Origin: G965212025 sp965215765
GTDB taxonomy: Bacteria; Pseudomonadota; Gammaproteobacteria; Poriferisulfidales; Oxydemutatoraceae
Length of the DNA: 64,000 nucleotides
Reading direction: 5' to 3'
Assembly (NCBI GenBank): GCA_965215765.1
Contig: OZ244118.1
Span: 124,001-188,000, forward strand
Each line of letters begins with the position of its first letter. Position 1 is the first letter of the stretch. The position numbers were made by a program, and so were the translations under genes. Below, one piece after another: positions 51,592 to 61,416 of this stretch. The notes under the pieces were generated by a model. The model ran no database searches. It was not told the origin of the DNA and worked only from the letters and a program-made list of their open reading frames with translations.

Positions 51592-52508
51592 GGCTGGTTC
51601 GCGGCCTACATAACCTGAAAGCGACAGAAGCCGACTGTGTCGTGGCTTTGGGGGGCTTTGACGCCATGCACCTTGGACATCAGGCTGTGATCAGGCAGGC
51701 TCAGCTTTTGGCGAAGGAGCGGAAGCTCGAGGAGGCGGTGGTGTTCTTTGAACCTTTGCCCAGAGAGTTTTTATACCCTGGGCAAACGCACTCCCGAATT
51801 TACAGTTTCGCAGAGCGAGTGCGGCTGCTTGGGTCATTCGGTGTCAGGAAAGCCATCTGCATACGTTTTGACGCAAGACTTAAAAACCTTAGCGCGCAAG
51901 CATTTGTGCGGGAAACATTGGTCAACAAAATTCGTGCCAGGCACATCGTGGTGGGAGAAGGATTTCGTTTTGGCAGCGTCCGTCAGGGAACTCTGGAGAC
52001 GATGCGTAGCCTGGGAAAAACCTTGGGATTTTCTGTGACAGCGGTACCGGCGGTGTCTTGCCAGGGGAGCGTGGTCAGCAGTACGCGCATTCGCAGGGCA
52101 GTGGGCAGCGGGGATTTTTTGCTCGCTGAGCAGTTGCTGGGTCGGTCTTATGCCATTTCGGCACGGGTTACGCGCGGGGATCAACGTGGTGCCAAATTGG
52201 GTTTTCCAACTGCGAACCTGCAAACCGGGACGCGCCCATTGAGAGGTGTTTATGCGGCGTGGGTTACAGGTGCCGCGACAAATGCGCTGCGAGGGGTGTT
52301 GAATGCCGGATGCCGACCAACCTTCAATGGAAAAGATTATGTGGTGGAAGTTCACATTGCCAACTATTCAGCCAATCTCTATGGTCGGCGTCTGGGGCTA
52401 AAAATTGTCGCCAAAATTCGTGGCGAAAGACGCTTTTCTTCTGTCAAGGCGTTGCAGGCACAAATCAGTGACGATGTGCGTACCGCCACACAACAGCTGC
52501 TGTCGTGA
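51588..52508 (+). CDS. ribF: Bifunctional riboflavin kinase / FAD synthetase
   Basis: Makes FMN and FAD from riboflavin. The N-terminal adenylyltransferase domain has G-G-F-D-A-M-H-L-G-H-Q (H-x-G-H nucleotide motif; most relatives have G-N-F-D-G-V-H-x-G-H), and V-S-S-T-R-I-R follows at about 165. The C-terminal kinase domain starts G-x-S-Y-A-I-S-A-R-V-T-R-G-D-Q-R-G and has L-G-F-P-T-A-N-L. Length 306 fits the family. ribF-ileS-lspA-ispH is a conserved order; the gene overlaps parB and ileS by 4 bp each. Confidence 0.94.
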   Translation: MRLVRGLHNLKATEADCVVALGGFDAMHLGHQAVIRQAQLLAKERKLEEAVVFFEPLPREFLYPGQTHSRIYSFAERVRLLGSFGVRKAICIRFDARLKNLSAQAFVRETLVNKIRARHIVVGEGFRFGSVRQGTLETMRSLGKTLGFSVTAVPAVSCQGSVVSSTRIRRAVGSGDFLLAEQLLGRSYAISARVTRGDQRGAKLGFPTANLQTGTRPLRGVYAAWVTGAATNALRGVLNAGCRPTFNGKDYVVEVHIANYSANLYGRRLGLKIVAKIRGERRFSSVKALQAQISDDVRTATQQLLS

Positions 52509-55324
52509 GTGATTACAAGGACACGCTGAACCTGCCGCGCACGGATTTTCCGATGCGTGCCAACTTGCCGCATCGCGAAAAGGAGCGATTGGCGGGTTGG
52601 CAAGAGAATCGGCTTTACGAGTCGGTGTGTCAGGCGAGGAAGGGACGGAAAAAGTTTATTTTGCACGACGGGCCGCCATACGCGAACGGAGACATACACA
52701 TCGGTCATGCGGTCAACAAGGTCTTGAAAGACATGGTTTTAAAGTCCCGATTGCTTGAAGGCTATGACGTGCCCTTTGTTCCGGGTTGGGATTGCCATGG
52801 TTTGCCAGTTGAGATGGAAGTCGAGAAGCACCTGGCTCGCACTAAAAAATCAGTGAGCGATGCCGGGTTCAGGGAGCACTGCCGGGCGCACGCGCGACAC
52901 CATATTCAGCGGCAGCGAGAAGGGTTTATGCGGCTGGGCATCCTGGGCGATTGGGAACATCCCTATCACAGCATGGATTTTCAGATGGAGGCAGACATTC
53001 TGCGGGCATTGGGCAAAGTCATTGAGTTGGGCTATCTGGAAATGGGGATGCGTCCGGTCTTGTGGTGCCCGAATTGTGAATCGGCTTTGGCTGAGGCTGA
53101 AGTGGAATATATGGACAAGGAATCTCTGGCAGTTGATGTTTTTTTCCCCGCGCTGAGTCCCGAAGCGGTCGGTGACTGCTTCGGCGTCGCGCCCCCGGAA
53201 CTGCCCTCTGGTTTTGCTGTCTGGACCACCACGCCGTGGACGCTGCCGGCAAACGAAGCGGTGGCGGTACACCCCGACCTGGTCTACGAATTGCTTGAAA
53301 CGCCCGAACGGGTCTTGATTCTGGTGCAGGAAATGGTTCCTGAGTGCCTGGAAAAATGGAACATATCTTCCGCAAATCTGCTGGGTAGCGTTTCGGGCAG
53401 TGCCCTGGCGGGCATCAGGGTCAGTCGTCCCTTCCCACCCGCAGGGGGCACGGAAGAAGTAAAAGTGATTTGCGCCAAACACGTTTCTGCAGACTCGGGA
53501 ACGGGTGTGGTGCATACCGCTCCGACACATGGTCCGGATGACTTTCAGAGTTGTCGGCAAAATGGCATTGCGTGCGGACAAACACACGTGGATGGCAAGG
53601 GGCGGTTTGATTCAGGCAGTGCTGTTTTTCCCGGCCGCTTCGTGCATGACGCAGACGAAGGCATAGTCGAATGTCTGGCAAGCAGCAACCGCCTGCTCCA
53701 CCGCGCCCCGCTCCTGCACGCTTACCCGCATTGTTGGCGACACAAGACGCCGACTCTCTATCGTGCCACTTCGCAGTGGTTTTTGAATATGGAACACGAA
53801 GATTTGCGGCACAGGGCAATGGCTGCGTGCGAGCGTGTGCGCTGGTATCCGAAATGGGGAGAGGAGCGGATAAAGGGCATGGTCGCCAGTCGTCCGGACT
53901 GGTGCCTGTCGCGACAGCGCAGGTGGGGGGTACCGATCGCGGTGTTCAGACACCGTGAAACACACAGGCTCCACCCGAACAGCCTGGAGATTTTGGAGTC
54001 AGTGGCGAAAAAAATAGAAAAGGCGGGCGTGCAGGCTTGGTTTGACCTGCAAGCAGAGGATGTGCCTGGCGTGGCGGCTTCGGAATATGAAAAAATCGAA
54101 GATGTTTTGGATGTGTGGTTTGATTCAGGAACGACCCACAGTTGTGTTCTGGGTCAGCGGGAGGAGTTGGCAGTTCCCGCCGACCTGTATCTGGAAGGAT
54201 CGGATCAGCACCGTGGCTGGTTTCAGTCTTCTTTGCTCACGGCCTTGGCGGAAGGGAGTACGGATGCCCCGTACAGAACCGTGCTGACCCACGGCTTTGT
54301 GGTGGACGTGAATGGGCAAAAGATGTCCAAATCACGAGGGAATGTCGTTTCTCCATACGAGGTGGTGCAAAAGCAGGGGGCGGACGTTTTGCGGCTTTGG
54401 GTCTGTGCCGCTGATTACAGCAGCGAGATGGTCATCTCTGACGTCATACTGGGTCAAATGAGTGATGCTTACCGCCGCATCCGTAACACGGCACGGTTCC
54501 TGTTGGCCAATCTGTATGACTTTGTTCCCGGTCGACACTGCCTGGCTTCAAACCAGCTTCTGCCGCTTGATGCCTGGGCAGTTCACAGGGCGTGGGAAGT
54601 CCAGAGCTCCCTGCGAATGGCATACGCGGATTACCAGTTTCCTCGGATTTACCAGCAGTTGCATGGGTTTTGCGCTGTGGATATGGGGTCGTTTTATCTG
54701 GACATCATTAAAGATCGCCTCTATACCTCCCGGGCGGATCGCGCGCCCAGGCGATCCGCGCAGACTGCCATGTATCTGATCGTGCAGGCGTTGGCGCGCT
54801 GGATAGCTCCTGTTCTGAGCTTTACCGCAGAAGAGTTGTACCAGGCGATTCCCGAAAGAAGGCAGGACTCTGTGTTTCATTGTGAATGGCAAGAGGATTT
54901 GCGCCCGCTTGGTGAGCAGGGGCCACTTTCGGTACAGGACTGGAAGCGGCTGATCCGCTTGCGCGAGATGGTCACGGAGAAGCTGGAGATTTTGCGCAAG
55001 GCCGGGGACATTGGCTCTTCCCTGGAGGCAGAAGTGACGCTTTTTTGCGACCAGGACGACCGGCGACTGCTGGCCACTTTTGGCGACGAGCTTCGGTTTG
55101 TTTTACTGACCTCGGGAGTGGAGGTTGTTGCTGCCAGCGAACGACCCGCAGATGCGCTGTCTTGCGACGAGAGTCTCTGGATGCTTATGAGACCCTCCCC
55201 GTACGAAAAGTGTGCGCGGTGCTGGAATCGTTGTCGCGATGTCGGTGCCAGTGACGCGCACCCGGGAATTTGTGCACGGTGCGTGGAGAACCTTGGGGAG
55301 GGAGAGGTGCGCAAATATGCTTAA
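52505..55324 (+). CDS. ileS: Isoleucyl-tRNA synthetase
   Basis: Class I aminoacyl-tRNA synthetase charging tRNA-Ile. The H-I-G-H motif is in N-G-D-I-H-I-G-H-A (about 62-70), the editing domain (T-T-P-W-T-L-P-A-N) is complete, K-M-S-K-S is in G-Q-K-M-S-K-S-R-G-N-V, and a C-terminal zinc site is formed by C-A-R-C-W-N-R-C and C-A-R-C-V-E-N-L. Length 939 matches E. coli IleS. It starts with GTG overlapping ribF, and overlaps lspA by 8 bp. Confidence 0.97.
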   Translation: MSDYKDTLNLPRTDFPMRANLPHREKERLAGWQENRLYESVCQARKGRKKFILHDGPPYANGDIHIGHAVNKVLKDMVLKSRLLEGYDVPFVPGWDCHGLPVEMEVEKHLARTKKSVSDAGFREHCRAHARHHIQRQREGFMRLGILGDWEHPYHSMDFQMEADILRALGKVIELGYLEMGMRPVLWCPNCESALAEAEVEYMDKESLAVDVFFPALSPEAVGDCFGVAPPELPSGFAVWTTTPWTLPANEAVAVHPDLVYELLETPERVLILVQEMVPECLEKWNISSANLLGSVSGSALAGIRVSRPFPPAGGTEEVKVICAKHVSADSGTGVVHTAPTHGPDDFQSCRQNGIACGQTHVDGKGRFDSGSAVFPGRFVHDADEGIVECLASSNRLLHRAPLLHAYPHCWRHKTPTLYRATSQWFLNMEHEDLRHRAMAACERVRWYPKWGEERIKGMVASRPDWCLSRQRRWGVPIAVFRHRETHRLHPNSLEILESVAKKIEKAGVQAWFDLQAEDVPGVAASEYEKIEDVLDVWFDSGTTHSCVLGQREELAVPADLYLEGSDQHRGWFQSSLLTALAEGSTDAPYRTVLTHGFVVDVNGQKMSKSRGNVVSPYEVVQKQGADVLRLWVCAADYSSEMVISDVILGQMSDAYRRIRNTARFLLANLYDFVPGRHCLASNQLLPLDAWAVHRAWEVQSSLRMAYADYQFPRIYQQLHGFCAVDMGSFYLDIIKDRLYTSRADRAPRRSAQTAMYLIVQALARWIAPVLSFTAEELYQAIPERRQDSVFHCEWQEDLRPLGEQGPLSVQDWKRLIRLREMVTEKLEILRKAGDIGSSLEAEVTLFCDQDDRRLLATFGDELRFVLLTSGVEVVAASERPADALSCDESLWMLMRPSPYEKCARCWNRCRDVGASDAHPGICARCVENLGEGEVRKYA

Positions 55325-55802
55325 ATGGATGCCGGTCACTGTGATGGTCACGGGGATTGTGTTGTGCGATCAAATCAGCAAGATTTTTGCCAATCGTCAT
55401 CTGGTTCTGCACGAACCGAAGGTCATTGTTGAACACCTGAACCTGACCCTGGTGTACAACCGTGGTGCGGCTTTCGGGTTTTTAAGTGAGGCAGGGAGCT
55501 GGAATCGCTGGTTTTTTGTTGTTTTGACCATCTGCATTGTCCTGTTTCTGATTCATTTGCTCAAAGGCATGGAGACCGAGCACAAATCAGCGCCCTTTGC
55601 CATCGCCCTTATTATCGGCGGGGCACTTGGTAATCTGGCAGACCGAATATGGTGGGGACACGTGATCGATTTTGTTGACATCCATTATTTTGGCTACCAC
55701 TGGCCTGCGTTTAACGTGGCAGACAGTGCAATTACGGCAGGTGCACTGGGGTTGCTTTTTTTTGCTTTTCGGGGTTCAAAAAATGAAAGTCCTTCTCGCT
55801 AA
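55317..55802 (+). CDS. lspA: Lipoprotein signal peptidase
   Basis: Inner-membrane aspartic protease (signal peptidase II) that cleaves prolipoproteins after lipidation. Four membrane segments are visible, with catalytic Asp residues in G-N-L-A-D-R and F-N-V-A-D-S, plus the conserved N-R-G-A-A-F-G-F. I start at the ATG at 55317 (161 residues), which has GAGAGGTGC upstream; the frame is open further into ileS. Its 3' end overlaps ispH by 20 bp. The window's lipoprotein candidate at 57678 could be a substrate. Confidence 0.95.
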   Translation: MLKWMPVTVMVTGIVLCDQISKIFANRHLVLHEPKVIVEHLNLTLVYNRGAAFGFLSEAGSWNRWFFVVLTICIVLFLIHLLKGMETEHKSAPFAIALIIGGALGNLADRIWWGHVIDFVDIHYFGYHWPAFNVADSAITAGALGLLFFAFRGSKNESPSR

Positions 55803-56742
55803 CCCAAGAGGCTTCTGTGCCGGCGTGGATCGCGCCATCGAAATTGTTGAAAGAGCACTGGACTACTTGGGGTCACCCGTGTACGTGCGCCACGAAGTCG
55901 TTCATAACCGCCAGGTAGTCGATCGCTTGCGCAAAAGAGGCGCAGTTTTTGTTAACGAGCTATCTGAGGTTCCTGCGCGCGCCCAAGTGATATTCAGTGC
56001 TCATGGAGTTGCCAGATCTGTCGTAAAGGAGGCGCGTGAACGCCAGTTGAGGGTGCTGGATGCCACTTGTCCTTTAGTCACTCGGGTTCATTTGGAAGTG
56101 TTCAGGTACTGTCAAAAAGGCCTGGATGTGATTTTAATCGGGCATCGTGGTCACCCGGAGGTAGAAGGGACTATGGGTCAATACGACGCCTCGCAAGGGG
56201 GCGAAATCCATCTCGTGGAAACGGCTGCAGACGTTGCGGAAATGGTGGTCAAGCGCCCGAAAAAATTGGCTTATGTCACCCAGACCACGCTTTCTGTGGA
56301 TGACACCGCCAGGATTATCAAGGTGCTGAAAGAGAAATTTCCCGGCATCTCCGGTCCGCGCAAGGACGACATCTGCTACGCCACACAGAATCGCCAGGAT
56401 GCGGTAAAACGCCTGGCAAAATGCTGCGACCGCATATTGATCGTAGGCTCAAAAAACAGCTCGAACTCTAACCGGCTATGTGAGATCGCAGTGAAAAACA
56501 AGGTGCCAGCTCGTTTGATTGATGATGCCGCAATGATTGATGAAGAATGGATCGCAGGAAGCGAAGTACTCGGTATTTCTGCCGGGGCTTCAGCACCCGA
56601 GGCATTGGTTCGCGATATCGTGCAGACTTTATACCGTTACGGTGCCGTGGAAGTACAAGAAGCTGACGGCGTTAAAGAAAGCGTGATTTTTCCGATTCCG
56701 TCTGCCCTGCGCTCGCCCGACAAAGAAGCAACCACAGCATAG
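55783..56742 (+). CDS. ispH: 4-hydroxy-3-methylbut-2-enyl diphosphate reductase
   Basis: Last step of the non-mevalonate isoprenoid pathway, producing IPP and DMAPP, also supplying quinone side chains. The three iron-sulfur ligands are Cys12 (G-F-C-A-G-V), Cys96 (D-A-T-C-P-L-V) and Cys198 (D-I-C-Y-A-T-Q-N-R). The catalytic His and Glu blocks S-A-H-G-V and G-H-x-G-H-P-E-V-E-G-T are present. The ATG at 55783 gives the usual N-terminus M-K-V-L-L-A-N-P-R-G-F-C-A-G. It overlaps lspA. A fkpB gene found between them in E. coli is absent. A 97-bp repeat array starts right after it. Confidence 0.97.
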   Translation: MKVLLANPRGFCAGVDRAIEIVERALDYLGSPVYVRHEVVHNRQVVDRLRKRGAVFVNELSEVPARAQVIFSAHGVARSVVKEARERQLRVLDATCPLVTRVHLEVFRYCQKGLDVILIGHRGHPEVEGTMGQYDASQGGEIHLVETAADVAEMVVKRPKKLAYVTQTTLSVDDTARIIKVLKEKFPGISGPRKDDICYATQNRQDAVKRLAKCCDRILIVGSKNSSNSNRLCEIAVKNKVPARLIDDAAMIDEEWIAGSEVLGISAGASAPEALVRDIVQTLYRYGAVEVQEADGVKESVIFPIPSALRSPDKEATTA

Positions 56743-56747
56743 AGGGG

Positions 56748-57650
56748 AAGCCTGCTCAGGAGCCATCGGCACCCGCACTTCTCGGCAAGGCAATTGCAGG
56801 AGAAGTACGTGAACTGTTCTGAAATAACGCCGAAACGCGATCACCAAGCCTGCAGATGGTTATCGGTGCCCTCACTTCTCGGAAAGGCAATTGCAGGAGA
56901 AGTACGCGAACCGTTCTGAAATAACGCCGAAACGCGATCACCAAGTCTGCTCAGGGGACATCGGTGCCCGCACTTCTCGGCAAGGCAATTGCCGGAGAAG
57001 CATGCGAACCGTTCTGAAATAACGCCGAAACGCGATCATCAAGCCCGCTCAGGGGTTATCGTGCCCGCACCTCTCGGCAAGGCAGTTGCAGGAGAAGTAC
57101 GCGAACCGTTCTGAAATAACGCCGAAACGCGATCATCAAGCCTGCAGAGGGTTATCGGCACCCACACTTCTCGGCAAGGCAATTGCAGGAGAAGTACGCG
57201 AACCGTTCTGAAATAACGCCGAAACGCGATCACCAAGCCTGCTCAGGGGACATCGGCACCCGCACTTCTCGGCAAGGCAATTGCAGGAGAAGTACACGAA
57301 CCGTTATGAAATAACGCCGAAACGCGATCATCAAGCCTGCGTGGGTTATCGGCACCCGCACTTCTCGGCAAGGCAATTGCAGGAGAAGTACGCGAACCGT
57401 TCTGAAATAACGCCGAAACGCGATCACCAAGCCTGCTCAGGGGTTATCGCCTCCCACACATCCCGGCAAGGCAATTGCAGGAGAAGCACGCGAACCGTTC
57501 CGAAATAACGCCGAAACGCGATCATCAAGCCTGCAGAGGGTTATCGGCACACTCACTTCTCGGCAAGGCAATTGCAGGAGAAGCACGCGAACCGTTCTGA
57601 AATAACGCCGAAACGCGGTCACCAAGCCTACAGAGGGCTATCGGCACCCT
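56748..57650. repeat. Nine-unit 97-bp tandem array between convergent ispH and SRPBCC genes
   Basis: The motif GAAATAACGCCG recurs at 56821, 56918, 57015, 57113, 57210, 57308, 57404, 57502 and 57599, a spacing of 96-98 bp, with a partial tenth unit at the right end. Each unit contains an inverted repeat CTTCTC...GAGAAG (56778-56805 in unit 1) enclosing the palindrome GCAATTGC, and CGTT...AACG further on. Units differ at scattered bases and in the short GCTCAGGGGTTATC-type segment. The spacing is not a multiple of three, so no frame passes through. No match to the flanking genes was found. It begins 6 bp after ispH. Confidence 0.9.
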
Positions 57651-57677
57651 GCAGCCTGGATTGGGGTTGGATCGGTC

Positions 57678-58274
57678 TCAGTAAGGGGGTTTCGGCTTCT
57701 CGCCGTTTCCAGGAGCAAATATGGACGCAAGGTTATCCAGCCCCCCTCTGTAGACGCTTTTTATGACTCCAAGAGACATCTCATCTCTTTTTTCCTGATC
57801 CATGTCTTCGTTTCCGGCACTGTTAAAGCCGCCGGACCAGACAACCAGGCTGTGTCCCGCATCCTCGCCGGCTCCCACACTCAATTCGGATACATAGTCC
57901 ATTACTGGCAGAACTTTCGGGTCAACTGCCAAGATTCGGTACTCATAGGATCGAGCCTGACCGTCATATCCCAAGAGTTCCTCGCTAATCGTTACGTCCT
58001 CCCCCAGGTAGAGAGTCCGTTTCGCGCCCGGGGTATGCCCCCCTTCGTGAACAGATTTCACAATCGCAGGATGCCACGCTTGCATGTTGCCGAAGTCCCC
58101 GAGAACAGCCCAGACCACTTCAGGTGGTGCTGCCACCTCAACGCTTTCAGAGACCATAAGAAGTCCTTTCGGCTGTTTTTCAGGTTTTTTGTCGCGCTCA
58201 CACCCTTGAACGAGTGCCAGCGACAACAGGGAAAACGTTAATAGCGTCAGCCATTTCGGGTTTTTGGAATTCAT
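57678..58274 (-). CDS. SRPBCC-family (START-like) putative lipoprotein
   Basis: A 198-residue exported protein. A signal peptide ends with the lipobox-like L-V-Q-G-C (Cys at about 25), suggesting a lipoprotein. The rest is an SRPBCC/polyketide-cyclase-like fold: S-E-S-V-E-V-A-A-P-P-E-V-V-W-A-V-L-G-D-F-G-N-M-Q-A-W-H-P opens the domain, as in ligand-binding family members, and a long C-terminal helix ends with V-Y-R-G-G-L-D-N-L. These proteins bind hydrophobic ligands; the ligand here is unknown. The gene is convergent with ispH across the repeat array. A strong GGAGGTAAC lies just before the ATG. Confidence 0.75.
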   Translation of the reverse strand: MNSKNPKWLTLLTFSLLSLALVQGCERDKKPEKQPKGLLMVSESVEVAAPPEVVWAVLGDFGNMQAWHPAIVKSVHEGGHTPGAKRTLYLGEDVTISEELLGYDGQARSYEYRILAVDPKVLPVMDYVSELSVGAGEDAGHSLVVWSGGFNSAGNEDMDQEKRDEMSLGVIKSVYRGGLDNLASIFAPGNGEKPKPPY

Positions 58275-58584
58275 GTTACCTCCGGGAAAAGCACTAAAGC
58301 GAACGGTGCTTCAAGTGTGCCCACGGCAGGGGATTTTATTAGTGGCAAGGTGATCCGTCAACAAGCTGAGGGAAAAGGATACCCACTTCTGGTCAGCTAC
58401 GTATGTGTCTGTCGATTTTTGGTCTCTGGTGTGCGGGAAAAGCTTGTTGGCGTTCAAGAAAAAGAACTCGCGATCCAGCCTCTCATGTCAAGACCTGCCG
58501 TACGACTGGTCAGCACTTTGAATATTTTGTGCTTTGTAGGTGAGTGCGGGAGAGGAGAGAGGCAGTGCCCTGCAAGTTTCCTGC
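58275..58584. other. Intergenic region between the SRPBCC and GLUG genes
   Basis: About 310 bp with no gene seen. Its right end (about 58541-58584), together with the 3' end of the GLUG gene, closely matches the sequence around the 3' end of the second GLUG gene (62640-62700). The conserved GGCAGTGCCCTGCAAG piece may act as a terminator. Confidence 0.5.
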
Positions 58585-61416
58585 CTAACGTACTGCGCCT
58601 CCCAAGAGAGTCCGTACTCGCACTCGCAGTGACGCTGATTCCGGAACCAGCGGCGTTGTGACACCACTCTGTTGGAAATACAGGAGGGTATCGTTGCCAG
58701 ACACCACATTGAAATAGCCTTGAAGCTCAAAATCAAGGCTAAATTCGCCGGTCAGATTGGGCTCAATTTCCTCCTCTATTCCCAAAGACAACATCAAGAT
58801 AGCCTCTTTGTCGCCACCAAGAACGAGGACGGAGTCGGTTCTTTTATCGCCAATTATCAGATAAACACAGTTGGTGGCAGAATCGGATTCGCACACCGTG
58901 ACCGTATTGGACGTGACCATACTCCCGGAGGCTTCTGTCAATGTAACCTTAAAAGTGCTATATCTGTCTGGGGCAGGATCCAGTGTAACTTTCACCGCTA
59001 CCGAAAGGGGGTTATGCGGTGCGTCAGTAGTAAACCCCAGTGTGCTTCCCGTAACCAGTACTGTGATCCGAACTGTAGACATGGGTTGCATTGTGGCTTC
59101 ACCCTGTTGAAAATTCAGAGGCAACTTGTTGCCGGAGCCTTCATTTGTATAGCCTTGAAGCTCAAAATCAAGGCTGAATTCGCCGGTCAGTCCGGGGTCA
59201 ATTTCCCCTGCTATTCCCAAAGACAATATCAAGCGAGTCACACTGGTGCCACCAAGAACGGGGACAGTATCGGTTCCTGGATCACCGACTTTCAGATAAA
59301 CGCAGTCAGTGTCAAAGTCGGACACGCACACCGGAACCGTGCCGGAGGTTTTTGTCAATGCAACTCTCAGAACTCTATCTTGTTCAGGGGGAGGATCCAG
59401 CGTGACGCTCGCCGTTACCGGAATGGCTGCATGCGGTGTATCAAGAGTAAATCCCAGTGTGCTTCCCTCTGCCATTACAGTGACCCGAACTGTAGTCAAG
59501 GGCCGTCCGGCATTACCTGGTTGAAAATTCAGGGGCAACCTGTTGCCGAAGCCTTCATTGATATAGCCTCGAAGCGCAACCACAAATTCAAATTCGCCGG
59601 TCAGACCGGAGTCAATTTCCCCCACTTTCCCCAAAGACAGTATCAAGCGGGTCACACTGGTGCCAGCAGAAATGTCGGCTGTGCCGGTTCTTCCGCCGCC
59701 GATTCTCAAAAAAACGCAACCGGTGTCAGAAACGTATTCGCACACACGGACCGTACCTGAGGTTCTTGTCAATGCAACTCTCAGAACGCCATTTTTTTCA
59801 GGGGCAGGAACCAGCGTGACGTTCGCAGTTACCGGAATGGTTACAGACGGTGAGGCAAGAGTAAACCCCAGTGTGTCTCCCTCAACCATTACAGTGATCC
59901 GAACTGCAGGAACTACGGGGAATCCAATAATTCGGGGCAATTGTTCGGCAGTTCCGAAGTCCCAAATATCCGAACTCCAGTTTTCAAAGGGAGCGATGAG
60001 AAGGTTTTCGTTTCCGCAGACGGTACCGGGAGTGGTCGGACATTGTAGTTGGGCAAGTGCTACCTGGGTGGTGACGCCTGATGGTGCCGTTGCACCAGAG
60101 TGCCGTATCGTCGTGCCAACGTAATAGTTTCCAGTTGATGTGAGCGTTGCGGAACCACCTGTGTCGTACAGGAAACTGTTTTCAGGGGTCCCTGTTGCAA
60201 AATTGTTTTCCAGACGACCTGTTCCGTATATAAACCCCAACAAACTTCCAAACCTTAACCCTTGTGATTCAACCCCCCCCGTTGCATAACTGTTCCTGAC
60301 CAACCAGGTTTCCTGTAGCTCGCCAATCAGCCCACCTGCCCTTAAGAAGTTAGCAGAACCATCAACATTCCCTGTTGAGTAGGAGTTCAGCACTGTTGAC
60401 CTTCTGCCAGCAGAAGTATCCCCCTGACCCAGTACGCCAATCAAGCCCCCCGCATTAGCACTGGCGGACACTGCCCCAGTCGCACGGCTTTCGCTGATCA
60501 TGGACGCTATTGCGCGGCCGATCAGTCCTCCGGCTGTATATGCTCCAGCGTTGATGGATCCATTTGCAAAGCTGTTTAGTACACTTGAACTCGTCGCAAA
60601 GCCAATCAGTCCTCCGACAATTCTCTGAGACAGATCGAGCCTCGCTTGACTTCTCGTTGACCCCAAAACCAAATCACCCACCGCAGAGCAACGTCTAACC
60701 GTCGCTGTGGAAAGCATACCGACCAGTCCTCCCAAGTATTCTTGGGCTCTAAATCCTGCGATCCGTGATGTTGGCCGCACCACCACATCGCTTCTACAGT
60801 CGCTCAAATTGGCATCTTTGAATAAGCCCACGAGCCCCCCGACTTGGTGACGACCCGCTACAGTCCCCGTTACTGTGCTTCTTTCTATGTTCCCCAGGCT
60901 TTCCCCCACCAGAGCTCCCACTAAATCACGTCCTGTAACGACCACGTTTACCAGGTTAAGGTTTCGTATTTCTCCACTGGAAGACAACTTGCCAAACAGC
61001 CCAACCCTTGATGAGGAAGGGCGATTAATGGTCAGATTGCTGATGGACATATTGTTCCCGTCGAAAGTTCCGGAGAAACCATCAGCGCCACCAATCGGAA
61101 CAAAATCCGTACCAGTGGCGTCAATGTCTACGCACAGCACATAATTGCTGGTCGGACTCGAAGTGATTGCCAGCAATTGGTTGATGTTTGTGATTGCGTA
61201 GGGAGTGTCGCTCCCGTTCCCTGAAGGGTTTTCACATGACGTTTGTGCAGACGCAGAACCTGCAAATATCAGTATCGCAAAAACGAGCACACCGTACCGG
61301 CACATTGACACCGCCAAAGAATGGCAGGGTTCACAGCACTTAACCTTGTTGGGCTCGTGCCTAAAGGTGGCACTCTTGCAAAGAGCCATCAACACTGAAA
61401 CGACTTGTTCTGACAC
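58585..61416 (-). CDS. Secreted GLUG-repeat protein with three C-terminal repeat modules
   Basis: Large exported protein of 943 residues. It reads through a hydrophobic signal ending A-G-S-A-S-A-Q (about 41-58), then many GLUG-type repeats (V-G-G-L-V-G, A-G-G-L-I-G; about 120-400) that form a beta-helix-like solenoid in surface adhesins. It ends with three copies of a ~125-residue module (V-R-I-T-V then T-L-G-F-T, a Cys pair such as V-C-E-S-D...C-V-Y-L, and L-T-G-E-F) before S-L-R-V-R-V-R-T-L-L-G-G-A-V-R. No autotransporter barrel or sorting signal is present. Start: GTG at 61416 has AGGAGG 10 nt upstream and would give a 37-residue extension before the signal; an ATG at 61305 starts directly at the signal. 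Confidence 0.75.
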   Translation of the reverse strand: MSEQVVSVLMALCKSATFRHEPNKVKCCEPCHSLAVSMCRYGVLVFAILIFAGSASAQTSCENPSGNGSDTPYAITNINQLLAITSSPTSNYVLCVDIDATGTDFVPIGGADGFSGTFDGNNMSISNLTINRPSSSRVGLFGKLSSSGEIRNLNLVNVVVTGRDLVGALVGESLGNIERSTVTGTVAGRHQVGGLVGLFKDANLSDCRSDVVVRPTSRIAGFRAQEYLGGLVGMLSTATVRRCSAVGDLVLGSTRSQARLDLSQRIVGGLIGFATSSSVLNSFANGSINAGAYTAGGLIGRAIASMISESRATGAVSASANAGGLIGVLGQGDTSAGRRSTVLNSYSTGNVDGSANFLRAGGLIGELQETWLVRNSYATGGVESQGLRFGSLLGFIYGTGRLENNFATGTPENSFLYDTGGSATLTSTGNYYVGTTIRHSGATAPSGVTTQVALAQLQCPTTPGTVCGNENLLIAPFENWSSDIWDFGTAEQLPRIIGFPVVPAVRITVMVEGDTLGFTLASPSVTIPVTANVTLVPAPEKNGVLRVALTRTSGTVRVCEYVSDTGCVFLRIGGGRTGTADISAGTSVTRLILSLGKVGEIDSGLTGEFEFVVALRGYINEGFGNRLPLNFQPGNAGRPLTTVRVTVMAEGSTLGFTLDTPHAAIPVTASVTLDPPPEQDRVLRVALTKTSGTVPVCVSDFDTDCVYLKVGDPGTDTVPVLGGTSVTRLILSLGIAGEIDPGLTGEFSLDFELQGYTNEGSGNKLPLNFQQGEATMQPMSTVRITVLVTGSTLGFTTDAPHNPLSVAVKVTLDPAPDRYSTFKVTLTEASGSMVTSNTVTVCESDSATNCVYLIIGDKRTDSVLVLGGDKEAILMLSLGIEEEIEPNLTGEFSLDFELQGYFNVVSGNDTLLYFQQSGVTTPLVPESASLRVRVRTLLGGAVR

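Noticed and set aside
56748..57650. CRISPR array
   Set aside because: The 97-bp unit is conserved along almost its full length, with no variable spacers of fixed size.
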